IMG/VR virus record: IMGVR_UViG_3300010399_000056
Location: 1-41,425 of that record
Reading direction: 5' to 3' (one strand)
Length of the DNA stretch: 41,425 nucleotides
From: a virus
In this document: piece after piece, positions 17,181 through 22,746 of the stretch
How positions within the stretch are numbered: position 1 is the first letter of the stretch
Layout of the letters: each line of letters begins with the position of its first letter
Translations under genes and position numbers: made by a program
Notes under the pieces: generated by a model
Told to the model about the DNA's origin: nothing
The model's input: only the letters and a program-made list of their open reading frames with translations
Database searches by the model: none

Positions 17181-17621
17181 ATGGTCAACGTCATTTTCTC
17201 TCGTCGGCATCACCTGGGCTCTGTCCTGCTGCGCACCGGCATGTGGTCCCCTTGGTCCCACTGTGGGGTGATCGAAGGCGATACGGTGATCCAGGCCGCC
17301 TTCGGCGCGGGCGTCGTGCGCACCTCCCTCGCCGAGTTCAAGGGCATAGCCAGCCAGTGGGCGGTGGTGGAGTTCCCGGCCAGCGAAACTTTCACCGCCA
17401 TGGCCGCAGCAAGCCAGATCGGCAAGCCCTACGACCTGGCCGGCGCCGTCGGCATTGCGGTGCATAGGGATTGGGGCGAGGATGATAGTTGGTTCTGTTC
17501 GGAGCTGGTGGCCTACGCGCTGCAGGAAGCCGGCCTGCCGCTGTTCCGTGACGGCGCGCCGCGGGTCACGCCACAGCACCTGTGGATGCTGAACTACCCG
17601 ATTATTGAATCGACCGAGTAA
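17181..17621 (+). CDS. Papain-like (YiiX/DUF830-type) hydrolase, tail-associated
   Basis: A 146-residue protein with the permuted NlpC/P60 pattern: a His in WSHCGVIEGD near residue 27, placed before the nucleophile in DSWFCSELVAYAL (about residue 104). FCSELV is the signature of the YiiX/DUF830 branch. Members are amidases or peptidases acting on peptidoglycan or related amide bonds; tail-located versions usually help penetrate the cell wall (compare lambda K). There is no signal peptide. ATG 17181 is chosen two bases after the preceding stop, with only a weak ribosome site, so translational coupling is likely. The exact substrate is unknown. Confidence 0.8.
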   Translation: MVNVIFSRRHHLGSVLLRTGMWSPWSHCGVIEGDTVIQAAFGAGVVRTSLAEFKGIASQWAVVEFPASETFTAMAAASQIGKPYDLAGAVGIAVHRDWGEDDSWFCSELVAYALQEAGLPLFRDGAPRVTPQHLWMLNYPIIESTE

Positions 17622-17638
17622 AAATCTGTCGAAACAAA

Positions 17639-17647
17639 TGTTAGAAT
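17639..17647 (+). promoter_or_regulatory. Possible extended -10 promoter before the 17682 gene
   Basis: TGTTAGAAT is an extended -10 element (TGnTAGAAT) in the only AT-rich gap of the late region. There is no good -35 hexamer. It would give the following small protein and lysis genes extra transcription. Weak evidence. Confidence 0.35.
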
Positions 17648-17681
17648 TACGCAATTGTCTATTCAGCCCGAGGAGAACAGC

Positions 17682-18035
17682 ATGGCCGCCCTGACCGTCA
17701 CCACCCGCACCGCCAACGCACAAAACGCCGTCGTCAACAACCTGTCGGCTTCCGACACCCTGGCTTATGTCGCCGGCAAGAACATGGAGCTGGAGCTGCG
17801 CAACACCACCGCGGCGCCCGTCGTTGTCACCGTGCGCGGCTCGACCGCCACTACTGTGCCTGTCACCGGCACCGGCGGTGCCACGTTCGACGTCTCCGGC
17901 GGCAAGGAGATCACTGTGCCCGGCGTGATCGGGGCTACCGTGCGCGTTCCGCTGGATTCCCTGGCCTCCTACATGAAGGGCAACATCACGGTGGAGGACG
18001 GCGTGGGCGTCGCCGCCGTGGTCTGGGCCAACTAA
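17682..18035 (+). CDS. Small beta-rich structural protein, possible decoration protein
   Basis: A 117-residue protein with a strong ribosome site (GAGGAGA) and start ATG 17682. The sequence is nearly all strands: Thr, Val and Gly rich, with LELRNTTAAPVVVTVRGST in the middle and a C-terminal VEDGVGVAAVVW. There are no Cys, no signal peptide and no membrane segment. Its composition and size resemble head or tail decoration proteins, but its position just before the lysis genes is unusual. It follows a 60-bp gap with a possible promoter, so it may be expressed independently and strongly. No family is recognised with confidence. Confidence 0.65.
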   Translation: MAALTVTTRTANAQNAVVNNLSASDTLAYVAGKNMELELRNTTAAPVVVTVRGSTATTVPVTGTGGATFDVSGGKEITVPGVIGATVRVPLDSLASYMKGNITVEDGVGVAAVVWAN

Positions 18036-18053
18036 ACCAACCGAGGGGAGCCA

Positions 18054-18383
18054 ATGGCCGCCGATCTGCCAACACCTGAAAGCACCATACTGGGGGTAAA
18101 AACCGCCACGCTGGTGTGCTCTTTCATTGGGGCCGCCCTGTCGCTCAGCTACGCCAAGGAAATGACGCGTAGCCAGGCCGTCGTGGCGGTGCTGACTGGC
18201 ACCTCGGTGGCGGTGTTCGCGGCGCCGCTGGCGCTGCACTACCTCGGTCTGTCCGAGGGTTTCGAGCGCGCTGTGGCGTTCTTCACCGGGCTGTTGGCCA
18301 TCCGTGCTGTGCCGGTGGCGCTCGGCTTGGTGGAACGTGTGCGCGACATTAAGCTGCCCAATCTTCCAGACAACAAGGAATGA
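18054..18383 (+). CDS. Putative holin (three membrane segments)
   Basis: A 109-residue membrane protein directly before the endolysin cluster. Hydrophobic segments lie near residues 14-34 (GVKTATLVCSFIGAALSLSY), 43-64 (VAVLTGTSVAVFAAPLALHYL) and 72-93. The C terminus is charged (VRDIKLPNLPDNKE). Size, topology and position fit a class I holin that would open the inner membrane and release the cytoplasmic lysozyme. The ribosome site is GAGGGGAG. The next gene is also a small membrane protein, so one of the two may act as an antiholin or second holin. Confidence 0.75.
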   Translation: MAADLPTPESTILGVKTATLVCSFIGAALSLSYAKEMTRSQAVVAVLTGTSVAVFAAPLALHYLGLSEGFERAVAFFTGLLAIRAVPVALGLVERVRDIKLPNLPDNKE

Positions 18384-18384
18384 T

Positions 18385-18636
18385 ATGGTTGCCTTCAATA
18401 TCCTACAAGCTGCCGCAGCGCTGTACGTGTTGGGCGTCGGGCTGATCGCCCTGAACCGCATGAGCCACAACACCGCGCACACCATACGCTTTGCGTACAT
18501 CACCCTCACGGCCGGCGCGTTGGCGGCCCTGGCGTCGACCGTCGGCGCTACCAGCAAATTTGAATGCGCCTTCGCCGTCGGCGTGGCGCTGTACCTGGCA
18601 GCGGATCGCCGCAAACACCGAAAGGCCCGACAATGA
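18385..18636 (+). CDS. Second small membrane protein of the lysis cassette
   Basis: An 83-residue protein starting one base after the stop of the first holin candidate, with the ribosome site AAGGAA inside that gene. Hydrophobic stretches are near residues 6-24 (LQAAAALYVLGVGLIAL), 36-54 (AYITLTAGALAALASTVG) and 61-74, and the tail is very basic (DRRKHRKARQ). Holin or antiholin are the likely roles. Its stop overlaps the endolysin ATG (ATGA), so it is coupled to lysozyme synthesis. Confidence 0.7.
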   Translation: MVAFNILQAAAALYVLGVGLIALNRMSHNTAHTIRFAYITLTAGALAALASTVGATSKFECAFAVGVALYLAADRRKHRKARQ

Positions 18637-19049
18637 ACGAGCAACGACTGTACGTCGATCTGCGCCGCGACGAAGGCGAGAAGAACAGGCCTTACCGCGA
18701 CACCGTGGGCAAGTGGACTATCGGGGTGGGCCGCAACCTGGACGACGTGGGTCTGCGCGCGGATGAAATGGCGCTCATGCTCAAGAACGACGTGGCCAAC
18801 GCGGTGTATCACCTGGACACGAATTTCCCCTGGTGGCGCCAGATGACCGACGCCCGCCAGAACGCGCTTGTCAACATGTGTTTCAACATGGGGATCGCGC
18901 GGCTCAAGGGCTTCGTGAATATGCTGGCTATGCTGGCAAAGGGCAGCTACGACGAGGCCGCCGATGAAGCGCTCAAATCCAAGTGGGCATCCCAGGTGGG
19001 CAGCCGCGCCGAGCGCATCGCCGCCATTTTCCGCAAAGGGGAATACTGA
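18633..19049 (+). CDS. Endolysin, T4-type lysozyme (GH24)
   Basis: Muramidase that would cut the MurNAc-GlcNAc bond of peptidoglycan. It has 138 residues. The catalytic triad is visible near the N terminus: Glu14 in RRDEGEK, Asp23 in YRDTVG and Thr29 in KWTIGVG, with the same 9 and 6 residue spacing as T4 lysozyme. ATG 18633 overlaps the preceding stop. There is no signal peptide or N-terminal anchor, so the enzyme should depend on the holin to leave the cytoplasm. The C-terminal half has the usual ARQNALVNMCFNMG region. Rz and Rz1 follow. Confidence 0.95.
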   Translation: MNEQRLYVDLRRDEGEKNRPYRDTVGKWTIGVGRNLDDVGLRADEMALMLKNDVANAVYHLDTNFPWWRQMTDARQNALVNMCFNMGIARLKGFVNMLAMLAKGSYDEAADEALKSKWASQVGSRAERIAAIFRKGEY

Positions 19050-19564
19050 TGCCACCCCGGCTGCTGGGCTATCTGGCGGCCGCCCTGGTGGTGCTCGGCG
19101 CGCTGGCCGGCGTCTACTTCAAAGGCCAATCCAACGGCAAAGCCCAGGTACAAGCCAAGTGGGACGCAGCCAATACGCGGGCGGCCGTAGCGCAAAAGCT
19201 GGCCGACGAAGCGCAACAAAAGCGCTTCGACGCCCTGGAAACGAGTTACAAAACGAAGAACATCGAGGTGTCCAATGACCACCAAAAAGCTATCGATGCG
19301 TTGTTCGCTGACCTGGTTCGCGCCCGCGCTGATGTGCGCGCTGCTGGCGGGCTGCGCATCCCGTCCACAGTATGTGCCAGCGCAGCAGAAGGAACCGCCA
19401 AAGCCGGTGGCGACAGCCGACATGATGCAGACGTTGCCGGCACCGTCGCACTTCCTGAACGAATTGAAACTGATCTTCTCGATCTCGCAGCCGAAGCCGA
19501 TCGCGTCACAGAAATAGCCCGGTCCTGCCAGGCCTGGGTGCGCAAACAGGGCTTCTATCAGTAA
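19049..19564 (+). CDS. Inner-membrane spanin (Rz)
   Basis: A 171-residue protein; the start ATG overlaps the lysozyme stop (TGATG). An N-terminal membrane segment (LLGYLAAALVVLGALAGVYF, residues 5-24) is followed by a long periplasmic coiled coil (QVQAKWDAANTRAAVAQKLADEAQ and beyond). It would pair with Rz1 to fuse inner and outer membranes at the last step of lysis. The C terminus contains two Cys (VCASAA, SCQAW). The Rz1 gene is fully nested in its +1 frame. Confidence 0.9.
   Translation: MPPRLLGYLAAALVVLGALAGVYFKGQSNGKAQVQAKWDAANTRAAVAQKLADEAQQKRFDALETSYKTKNIEVSNDHQKAIDALFADLVRARADVRAAGGLRIPSTVCASAAEGTAKAGGDSRHDADVAGTVALPERIETDLLDLAAEADRVTEIARSCQAWVRKQGFYQ
19275..19517 (+). CDS. Outer-membrane lipoprotein spanin (Rz1), nested in Rz
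   Basis: An 80-residue protein read in the +1 frame entirely inside Rz, the arrangement known from lambda. The signal sequence is basic-hydrophobic with a clear lipobox LLAGC, giving lipidation at Cys27. The mature part is Pro-rich (RPQYVPAQQKEPPKP), as in most Rz1 proteins, and somewhat longer than lambda Rz1. GAGGTG eight bases upstream supplies the ribosome site. It is predicted to be anchored in the outer membrane and bind the C terminus of Rz. Confidence 0.92.
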   Translation: MTTKKLSMRCSLTWFAPALMCALLAGCASRPQYVPAQQKEPPKPVATADMMQTLPAPSHFLNELKLIFSISQPKPIASQK

Positions 19565-19746
19565 GGCCCGAGTAGCAACATAGCCACCACCGACAGGATG
19601 GCCAGCACCGCCACCACCCCGCTTGCTGTTTGGGCTCCTCGCTCGGCACGCAAACGTTTAGCCTTGGCTTCGCGGATTGCGCGCCGGTACGAATTCTTCA
19701 TGATCGAGAGGGTGGCGGTTGTCATTGCTGAGTAACGCGCAGTCAC
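19558..19746 (-). CDS. Small basic protein with C-terminal membrane segment
   Basis: Opposite strand to the lysis genes. The open frame of 62 residues starts at GTG 19746, or 55 from ATG 19725, or 47 from ATG 19701; no start has an ideal ribosome site, although GGGGAGG lies very close before the GTG. A basic N-terminal helix (KNSYRRAIREAKAKRLRAERG) precedes a single hydrophobic segment (ASGVVAVLAILSVVAMLLLG). It follows a ribbon-helix-helix gene by 15 bases and ends inside Rz, so its mRNA could be antisense to Rz. A pairing of DNA-binding protein and short membrane peptide invites a toxin-antitoxin reading, but this is inference. Confidence 0.5.
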   Translation of the reverse strand: MTARYSAMTTATLSIMKNSYRRAIREAKAKRLRAERGAQTASGVVAVLAILSVVAMLLLGPY

Positions 19747-19761
19747 CCCTCCCCGATGACA

Positions 19762-19962
19762 CTACCTCTTGCGGCGCCGATCCAGCGCGCCGTGGCGCCT
19801 CTCTTTAAAGCCCTGCATGTCCGCCTCGATCAATTGCCTCACATAGTCCGAGGTGTTCCCCTCGCCCATCTTGCGCGCCCACCGCTCATGTGCCAGTAGC
19901 ATGCGGAGAGACACAACAGCCATAGGTTTTTCCTGTTCCTGCCGCAGTTTGCTTTTGGCCAT
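19762..19962 (-). CDS. Ribbon-helix-helix-like DNA-binding protein
   Basis: A 66-residue basic protein. The N-terminal MAKSKLRQEQEKPMAVVSLRM could supply the beta strand. It is followed by a helix (LLAHERWARKMG), a turn, and GNTSDYVRQLIEADMQG, which fits the second helix of Arc/MetJ-type ribbon-helix-helix proteins. ATG 19962 was chosen over an upstream GTG because it matches family length. It is transcribed leftward, divergent from the 20071 gene. An inverted repeat GTAATAC/GTATTAC in the gap is a candidate operator for it. It probably autoregulates and also controls the divergent gene. Confidence 0.7.
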   Translation of the reverse strand: MAKSKLRQEQEKPMAVVSLRMLLAHERWARKMGEGNTSDYVRQLIEADMQGFKERRHGALDRRRKR

Positions 19963-19975
19963 TGGGCACACCTTG

Positions 19976-20005
19976 TGTAATACGCTAGCACCCGATTGTA
20001 TTACG
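19976..20005. promoter_or_regulatory. Inverted repeat between divergent genes, candidate RHH operator
   Basis: GTAATAC (19977-19983) and GTATTAC (19998-20004) are 7-bp inverted repeats 14 bp apart, close to the start of the ribbon-helix-helix gene. On the leftward strand a TACAAT -10-like hexamer overlaps the right half-site. Spacing of about two helical turns suits a dimer-of-dimers binder. Inferred. Confidence 0.45.
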
Positions 20006-20070
20006 GGCTCAGCCGGACACTATTGACCATTCGCAAATACCTGCGAACTAAACAACTAGTGGAGGCCATC

Positions 20071-21036
20071 ATGGGCATGGAAGGCGTAAGCGACAAAGTA
20101 AATATCAACCTGGGCGATGGTTACGGCCGTGGCGGCGGTGGCGACAGCCTGGGTGGCGCAGGCCTTGCAGCGGTGATCGCCGCGCTGGGCAACCGCAACG
20201 AGGGCGGCGACACCGCCGGCCTGATCGCCGCGCTGGGCAACCGCAACAACGACGGCCTGGGCGGTGGCGGTCTGGCTGCGATGATGGCCATGAACGGCAA
20301 CAACGGCATGAACAACATGTGGCCGATCATCCTGCTGGCGCTGCTGGGCCGGGGCCGTGGTGGTCTGTTCGGTGGCGGCGATGGTGAATGCGGCGTACCT
20401 GGCGGCATTGGCCCAGGTCAGGCGGCCATCCTGCAAACCCTGTTGGAAGGCCAAAGTTCGTTGCGCGCCGAAGTGCCGACCACCGCACTGGAAACCCAGA
20501 ACGCGATCAACTCGGCCATCGGATCGCTGGCGCTGGGCACGCAGCAGGGCTTCGCCAACACCAAGGACGCAGTGCAAAACGGCATCAGCTTCCTGGACCG
20601 CGATATCCAAATGACCAACCAGAATGTCAGCTCCCAAGGCTGCCAGACCCGCGAAGCCGTGCAGAACGACGGTGACAAGACCCGCGCCCTGTTGGTGTCG
20701 CGCTTCCAGCAGGAAGATGCAACCCGCATTGCCGCGCTCAACGCCGAGGTGATCGAGCTGCGCAACGAAGGCCGCCGCCGCGCCGACCACGACGAACTGC
20801 GCATCCAGGTGTCTAACACCAACGTGGCGAACGCGACCCAGACGCAAGCACAGGCACAGTTCCAAGTGCAAGCGCAGTTCCAGGACCTGAACGCCCGCCT
20901 GGGGCGCCTGTTCGACCGGGTGGACATTGTTCACCAGGAGCAGCGCTCGACCAACGCCAACATCATCGCAGGCAACACCGGTGCCGTTGTGACGGGCCCT
21001 CAGACCTCCACGCCCACCAACGTTAACGCCCGCTAG
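20071..21036 (+). CDS. Gly-rich N-terminal, coiled-coil C-terminal protein of unknown function
   Basis: A 321-residue protein; ATG 20071 follows GTGGAGG, which decides the start over an upstream in-frame ATG. Residues 12-120 are Gly/Asn/Ala-rich with repeated LAAVIAALGNRN units, then a hydrophobic run (MWPIILLALLGRGRGGLFGGG) that might enter a membrane. Residues 150-300 are Gln/Asn/Ala-rich and helical (DGDKTRALLVSRFQQEDATRIAALNAEVIELRNEGRR), a probable coiled coil. Position after the lysis genes, with its own terminator-like hairpin downstream, suggests a virion or assembly protein expressed late. No family was recognised. A 26-bp exact DNA repeat encodes the internal units. Confidence 0.65.
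   Translation: MGMEGVSDKVNINLGDGYGRGGGGDSLGGAGLAAVIAALGNRNEGGDTAGLIAALGNRNNDGLGGGGLAAMMAMNGNNGMNNMWPIILLALLGRGRGGLFGGGDGECGVPGGIGPGQAAILQTLLEGQSSLRAEVPTTALETQNAINSAIGSLALGTQQGFANTKDAVQNGISFLDRDIQMTNQNVSSQGCQTREAVQNDGDKTRALLVSRFQQEDATRIAALNAEVIELRNEGRRRADHDELRIQVSNTNVANATQTQAQAQFQVQAQFQDLNARLGRLFDRVDIVHQEQRSTNANIIAGNTGAVVTGPQTSTPTNVNAR
20174..20247 (+). repeat. Two exact 26-bp direct repeats inside the Gly-rich gene
   Basis: The 26 bases at 20174-20199 recur at 20222-20247, 48 bases apart, both encoding IAALGNRN. Loss of one unit would remove 16 residues in frame. Confidence 0.8.
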
Positions 21037-21109
21037 TATTGATGCGGGCGAGCTGGACGAGTTAGTCCGGTACGTCGAATGGTGGGTCAGGAGATCCCTG
21101 GCGGATTGA
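20993..21109 (+). other. Open +1-frame tail after the 20071 gene, possible tiny gene
   Basis: In the frame +1 to the Gly-rich gene an open stretch runs from 20993 to a TGA at 21107. It ends in a protein-like, amphipathic sequence, SIDAGELDELVRYVEWWVRRSLAD. No ATG or GTG start is present in this frame; ATT 21038 would be needed, or a +1 frameshift near the end of the upstream gene. It ends five bases before the terminator hairpin. Evidence for expression is weak. Confidence 0.25.
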
Positions 21110-21113
21110 AACA

Positions 21114-21140
21114 GACAGCCCCTCGGGGCTGTCATTTTAT
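21114..21140 (+). terminator. Rho-independent terminator
   Basis: GACAGCCC-CTCG-GGGCTGTC (8-bp stem, 21114-21121 with 21126-21133) followed by ATTTTAT. It lies after the 20071 gene and should end late rightward transcripts, with some readthrough to the next small gene. Confidence 0.8.
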
Positions 21141-21152
21141 GAGGAGAGCAGG

Positions 21153-21458
21153 ATGGATCAGCAAGACGATTTGATGCAAACCCTGGCGAAGCTGCGCGCC
21201 CAGATGGCACAGCCGGCCAGCCCCATGGAAATGGTCCGGGCCTCGCTACAGCGCGATCTTGGCCGCAAGCAGGACGTGCCGATCTTCAACGACGAGCAAC
21301 GCGCCACCCTGGTGGCGGACATTGGGAAGATCGAAGCATTCATTAAGAGCCAGGATGGCGCCGACGCGGTGGCGCTACTGGTGGCCACGTTCGAAGCGTT
21401 TGAGCATGGCGGGGATTTGTTCGGGGAGGACGATCCGAAGCCGCACGCGGGCGACTGA
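21153..21458 (+). CDS. Small acidic protein, function unknown
   Basis: A 101-residue protein with a strong ribosome site (GAGGAGAGCAGG) and ATG 21153, transcribed rightward just after a terminator hairpin. It is helical and acidic: QQDDLMQTLAKLRAQM, a DEQRATLVADIGKIEAFIKSQDG helix, then VALLVATFEAFEHGGDLF and a disordered acidic end. Nothing identifies a family. It is the last rightward gene before the convergent leftward operon, and the two transcripts meet at the terminator directly after it. Function unassigned. Confidence 0.65.
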   Translation: MDQQDDLMQTLAKLRAQMAQPASPMEMVRASLQRDLGRKQDVPIFNDEQRATLVADIGKIEAFIKSQDGADAVALLVATFEAFEHGGDLFGEDDPKPHAGD

Positions 21459-21459
21459 C

Positions 21460-21484
21460 AAAAAGACGGCGCCAGGAGGCGCCG
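21460..21484 (-). terminator. Rho-independent terminator of the leftward early operon
   Basis: Read leftward, CGGCGCC-TCCT-GGCGCCG forms a perfect 7-bp stem followed by TCTTTTTG. It lies 25 bases after the last leftward gene, so it should end the whole early leftward transcript. On the rightward strand no T-run follows. Confidence 0.85.
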
Positions 21485-21508
21485 CGGAAAACTGATGTAA
21501 CGGGGGTC

Positions 21509-21604
21509 TCAAGCGTACCACACGCCGAGCACGGCGGCGAGCAGCACAGTGAAAGTAACCGCCGGCTCATGGCGCAGAAGCCACAGCGCGATGCGCCGCT
21601 TCAT
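21509..21604 (-). CDS. 31-residue membrane peptide
   Basis: Reads MKRRIALWLLRHEPAVTFTV and continues for 11 more hydrophobic residues to a TGA. The basic N terminus and one hydrophobic segment (about residues 14-29) predict a single membrane span with the N terminus inside. The ATG overlaps the stop of the upstream 26-residue peptide gene (ATGA), and it is the last gene before the leftward terminator. Overlap coupling in a row of three small membrane genes is the main support. Function unknown; participation in superinfection exclusion together with its neighbour is inference. Confidence 0.6.
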   Translation of the reverse strand: MKRRIALWLLRHEPAVTFTVLLAAVLGVWYA

Positions 21605-21681
21605 TCCAGCCACCAGATCAAGGCCGCCCAGATCGCGATGGCGCCGGCGGCCATCAACCATTCCTTCCAGTTGTCGCTCAT
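21601..21681 (-). CDS. 26-residue membrane peptide
   Basis: Very short: MSDNWKEWLMAAGAIAIWAA and six further residues ending in WWLE. It has one hydrophobic segment with interfacial Trp residues at both ends, typical of single-span peptides. AAGGAGCG gives a good ribosome site, and its ATG overlaps the stop of the superinfection-immunity-like gene (ATGA). It is also overlapped by the next gene. Such small phage peptides often act on envelope proteins or holins; none is recognised here. Confidence 0.6.
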   Translation of the reverse strand: MSDNWKEWLMAAGAIAIWAALIWWLE

Positions 21682-21845
21682 GGCGCGCTCCTTGGCTGTG
21701 GGCGGACGGCGATCGCCAGGGCGACCACCCAGCCGATGATGGTCCAGCCGGTGAACAGGTTGATCACGAACACCATCGCGCGGTCGCGTGGCTTGGCGAC
21801 GATCGAGGGCAGCAGGTACAGCAAGATGACAGCAACAGTTATCAT
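21678..21845 (-). CDS. Superinfection-immunity-like membrane protein (T4 Imm type)
   Basis: A 55-residue protein with two membrane segments (about residues 3-17 and 26-47). The pattern LLYLLPSIVAKPRDRAMVFV then NLFTGWTIIGWVVALAIAV matches the superinfection immunity family (T4 Imm, PF14373): a YxLPSIVA-type first helix, a short basic loop, and the conserved N-LF-GWT-IGWVVAL second helix. T4 Imm sits in the inner membrane and blocks DNA entry of later phages of the same type. The ribosome site is CTGGAAAGA. Recognition is from the conserved second helix, so the family call is good but the specificity is unknown. Confidence 0.82.
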   Translation of the reverse strand: MITVAVILLYLLPSIVAKPRDRAMVFVINLFTGWTIIGWVVALAIAVRPQPRSAP

Positions 21846-21877
21846 GGTCTTTCCAGGTGGGTTTTATTGACGACAAA

Positions 21878-21894
21878 GCCGCGTCGTGCGCGGC
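21878..21894 (-). other. Small hairpin in the gap before the immunity-like gene
   Basis: GCCGCG pairs with CGCGGC around a 5-base loop. On the leftward strand it is followed by TTTGTCG. The rest of the 64-base gap holds no start codon. Weak attenuator or processing site at best. Confidence 0.35.
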
Positions 21895-21909
21895 GTGTGG
21901 TGGTGCTGG

Positions 21910-22104
21910 TTACTTCTGCGTCTCTGCGCGATCACAAGGCTCATCGTCTTGGATGCGGGAGCGCAAGAACTGCTGCCTATTCAATTTCGGGTATTTTTCA
22001 AATTCCGAGCGCTCAGCATCAGAAAAATGCAAGTGACCGCTCTTGCTATTCTCCGATTCTTTGATTCGGAAATTTACCTCTACGACTTTGCTTTCGACTT
22101 TCAT
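21910..22104 (-). CDS. Small charged protein, function unknown
   Basis: A 64-residue protein with ribosome site GAAAGGGC before ATG 22104. Sequence: a strand-like N terminus (KVESKVVEVNFRIKE), then a charged helical part (HFSDAERSEFEKYPKLNRQQFLRS) and a polar tail. No motif or membrane segment. It lies in the leftward early operon, directly after the repeated 27-bp hairpin. Its codon use is more AT-rich than the structural genes, as are its upstream neighbours, suggesting separate acquisition of this cassette. Confidence 0.65.
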   Translation of the reverse strand: MKVESKVVEVNFRIKESENSKSGHLHFSDAERSEFEKYPKLNRQQFLRSRIQDDEPCDRAETQK

Positions 22105-22121
22105 GATGCCCTTTCGTTGAT

Positions 22122-22148
22122 GCGCCCCGAAGGGCGCGGGTTGGTTTA
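22122..22148 (-). repeat. 27-bp repeated intergenic hairpin, copy 1
   Basis: Exact 27-bp match to 26724-26750. Read leftward it is TAAACCAACCC followed by GCGCCC-TTCG-GGGCGC, a UUCG-capped stem. It lies between a stop codon and the next ribosome site, like a 3'-end stabiliser or processing site. Confidence 0.85.
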
Positions 22149-22154
22149 GGCGGC

Positions 22155-22355
22155 TTACTTGATAAGAACGCGCAATGTATGAAAGGCGTATTCTTCTCCG
22201 TCTATTTCAACCAGCCCATCAGAAAGCATCTCTATTCGTTTAATTTCCAGATGCGCAGGGATATGAGCCATGCTGCGCGTTGTAAATTTCTGCTGGAGTA
22301 TATAAGTTCCCTTGTTATATTTTCTTTCAAGTAATAGCTTCTCTTTGCGTTTCAT
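22155..22355 (-). CDS. Small basic protein, function unknown
   Basis: A 66-residue protein whose ATG overlaps the upstream stop (TAATG). The N terminus is strongly basic (KRKEKLLLERKYNKGTYILQQ). The rest looks like a small alpha-beta fold: RSMAHIPAHLEIKRIEMLSDG, then LVEIDGEEYAFHTLRVLI. It is relatively AT-rich. It is third in a set of three overlapping genes transcribed from the first copy of the duplicated promoter. No family recognised. Confidence 0.65.
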   Translation of the reverse strand: MKRKEKLLLERKYNKGTYILQQKFTTRSMAHIPAHLEIKRIEMLSDGLVEIDGEEYAFHTLRVLIK

Positions 22356-22579
22356 TATTTCCCCAATAATAGTAGTCCACGGTTACGCATCACTTTTGCA
22401 AGTATTACCAGCCACGGCCCACATACACATGGGCCTAACGTGCGCTCTATTTCAGCATCGCTTGCATCTTTCGCGCCTTCCGCAACCATTCGCCCAATGA
22501 CCGCGTTGCCATATTTGGAAATAAACGCATCTGCGTGCGCTTCAATTTCTGCCCTCCGACTTGGATCAATTGCGCTCAT
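22355..22579 (-). CDS. Small helical protein, function unknown
   Basis: A 74-residue protein; ATGA overlap with the upstream gene and TAATG overlap with the next. The sequence is helical: PSRRAEIEAHADAFISKYGNAVIGRMVAEGAKDASDAEIERTL, then CVCGPWLVILAKVMRNRG and a hydrophobic tail. Two Cys in CVC might bind metal but no partner pair is present. It sits in the P1 cassette, where genes are small and probably act early on host targets. Confidence 0.65.
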   Translation of the reverse strand: MSAIDPSRRAEIEAHADAFISKYGNAVIGRMVAEGAKDASDAEIERTLGPCVCGPWLVILAKVMRNRGLLLLGK

Positions 22580-22746
22580 GCCGCATCCAGCATCGCCTGC
22601 AGCTTGGCTTTATGCGATTTGCAGAAGTCCAAGTGTTTCTGTGCGTCGGCTGGGCGCAAGGCAACGTTACGTGGGTCTTCCTTGGCGATAAAGCGCTCGC
22701 AGTCAGCAATTGCGCTCTTGATCTTGTTGATTTGGTATTCGCTCAT
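22576..22746 (-). CDS. Small coiled-coil-like protein, first gene of the P1 cassette
   Basis: A 56-residue protein. ATG 22746 is preferred over an upstream in-frame start because GGAGGATCAAGAAA gives a proper ribosome site. The sequence is helical with regular hydrophobic spacing: SEYQINKIKSAIADCERFIAK, a short break at EDPRNVALRP, then ADAQKHLDFCKSHKAKLQAML. Two Cys. It lies about 45 bases after the predicted transcription start of promoter P1. A 28-codon leader frame starting in the promoter repeat overlaps its first 14 codons in another frame. Confidence 0.65.
   Translation of the reverse strand: MSEYQINKIKSAIADCERFIAKEDPRNVALRPADAQKHLDFCKSHKAKLQAMLDAA

Noticed and set aside
17175-19055. 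Long minus-strand frame (626 codons) opposite the papain-like, decoration and lysis genes
   Set aside because: All opposing genes are recognisable; the frame has no ribosome site, no known domain and a shadow-like composition.
21601-21876. Longer 91-codon version of the 26-residue peptide
   Set aside because: The upstream part is the immunity-like gene read in the wrong frame; the ribosome site and overlap pattern fit the short start at 21681.
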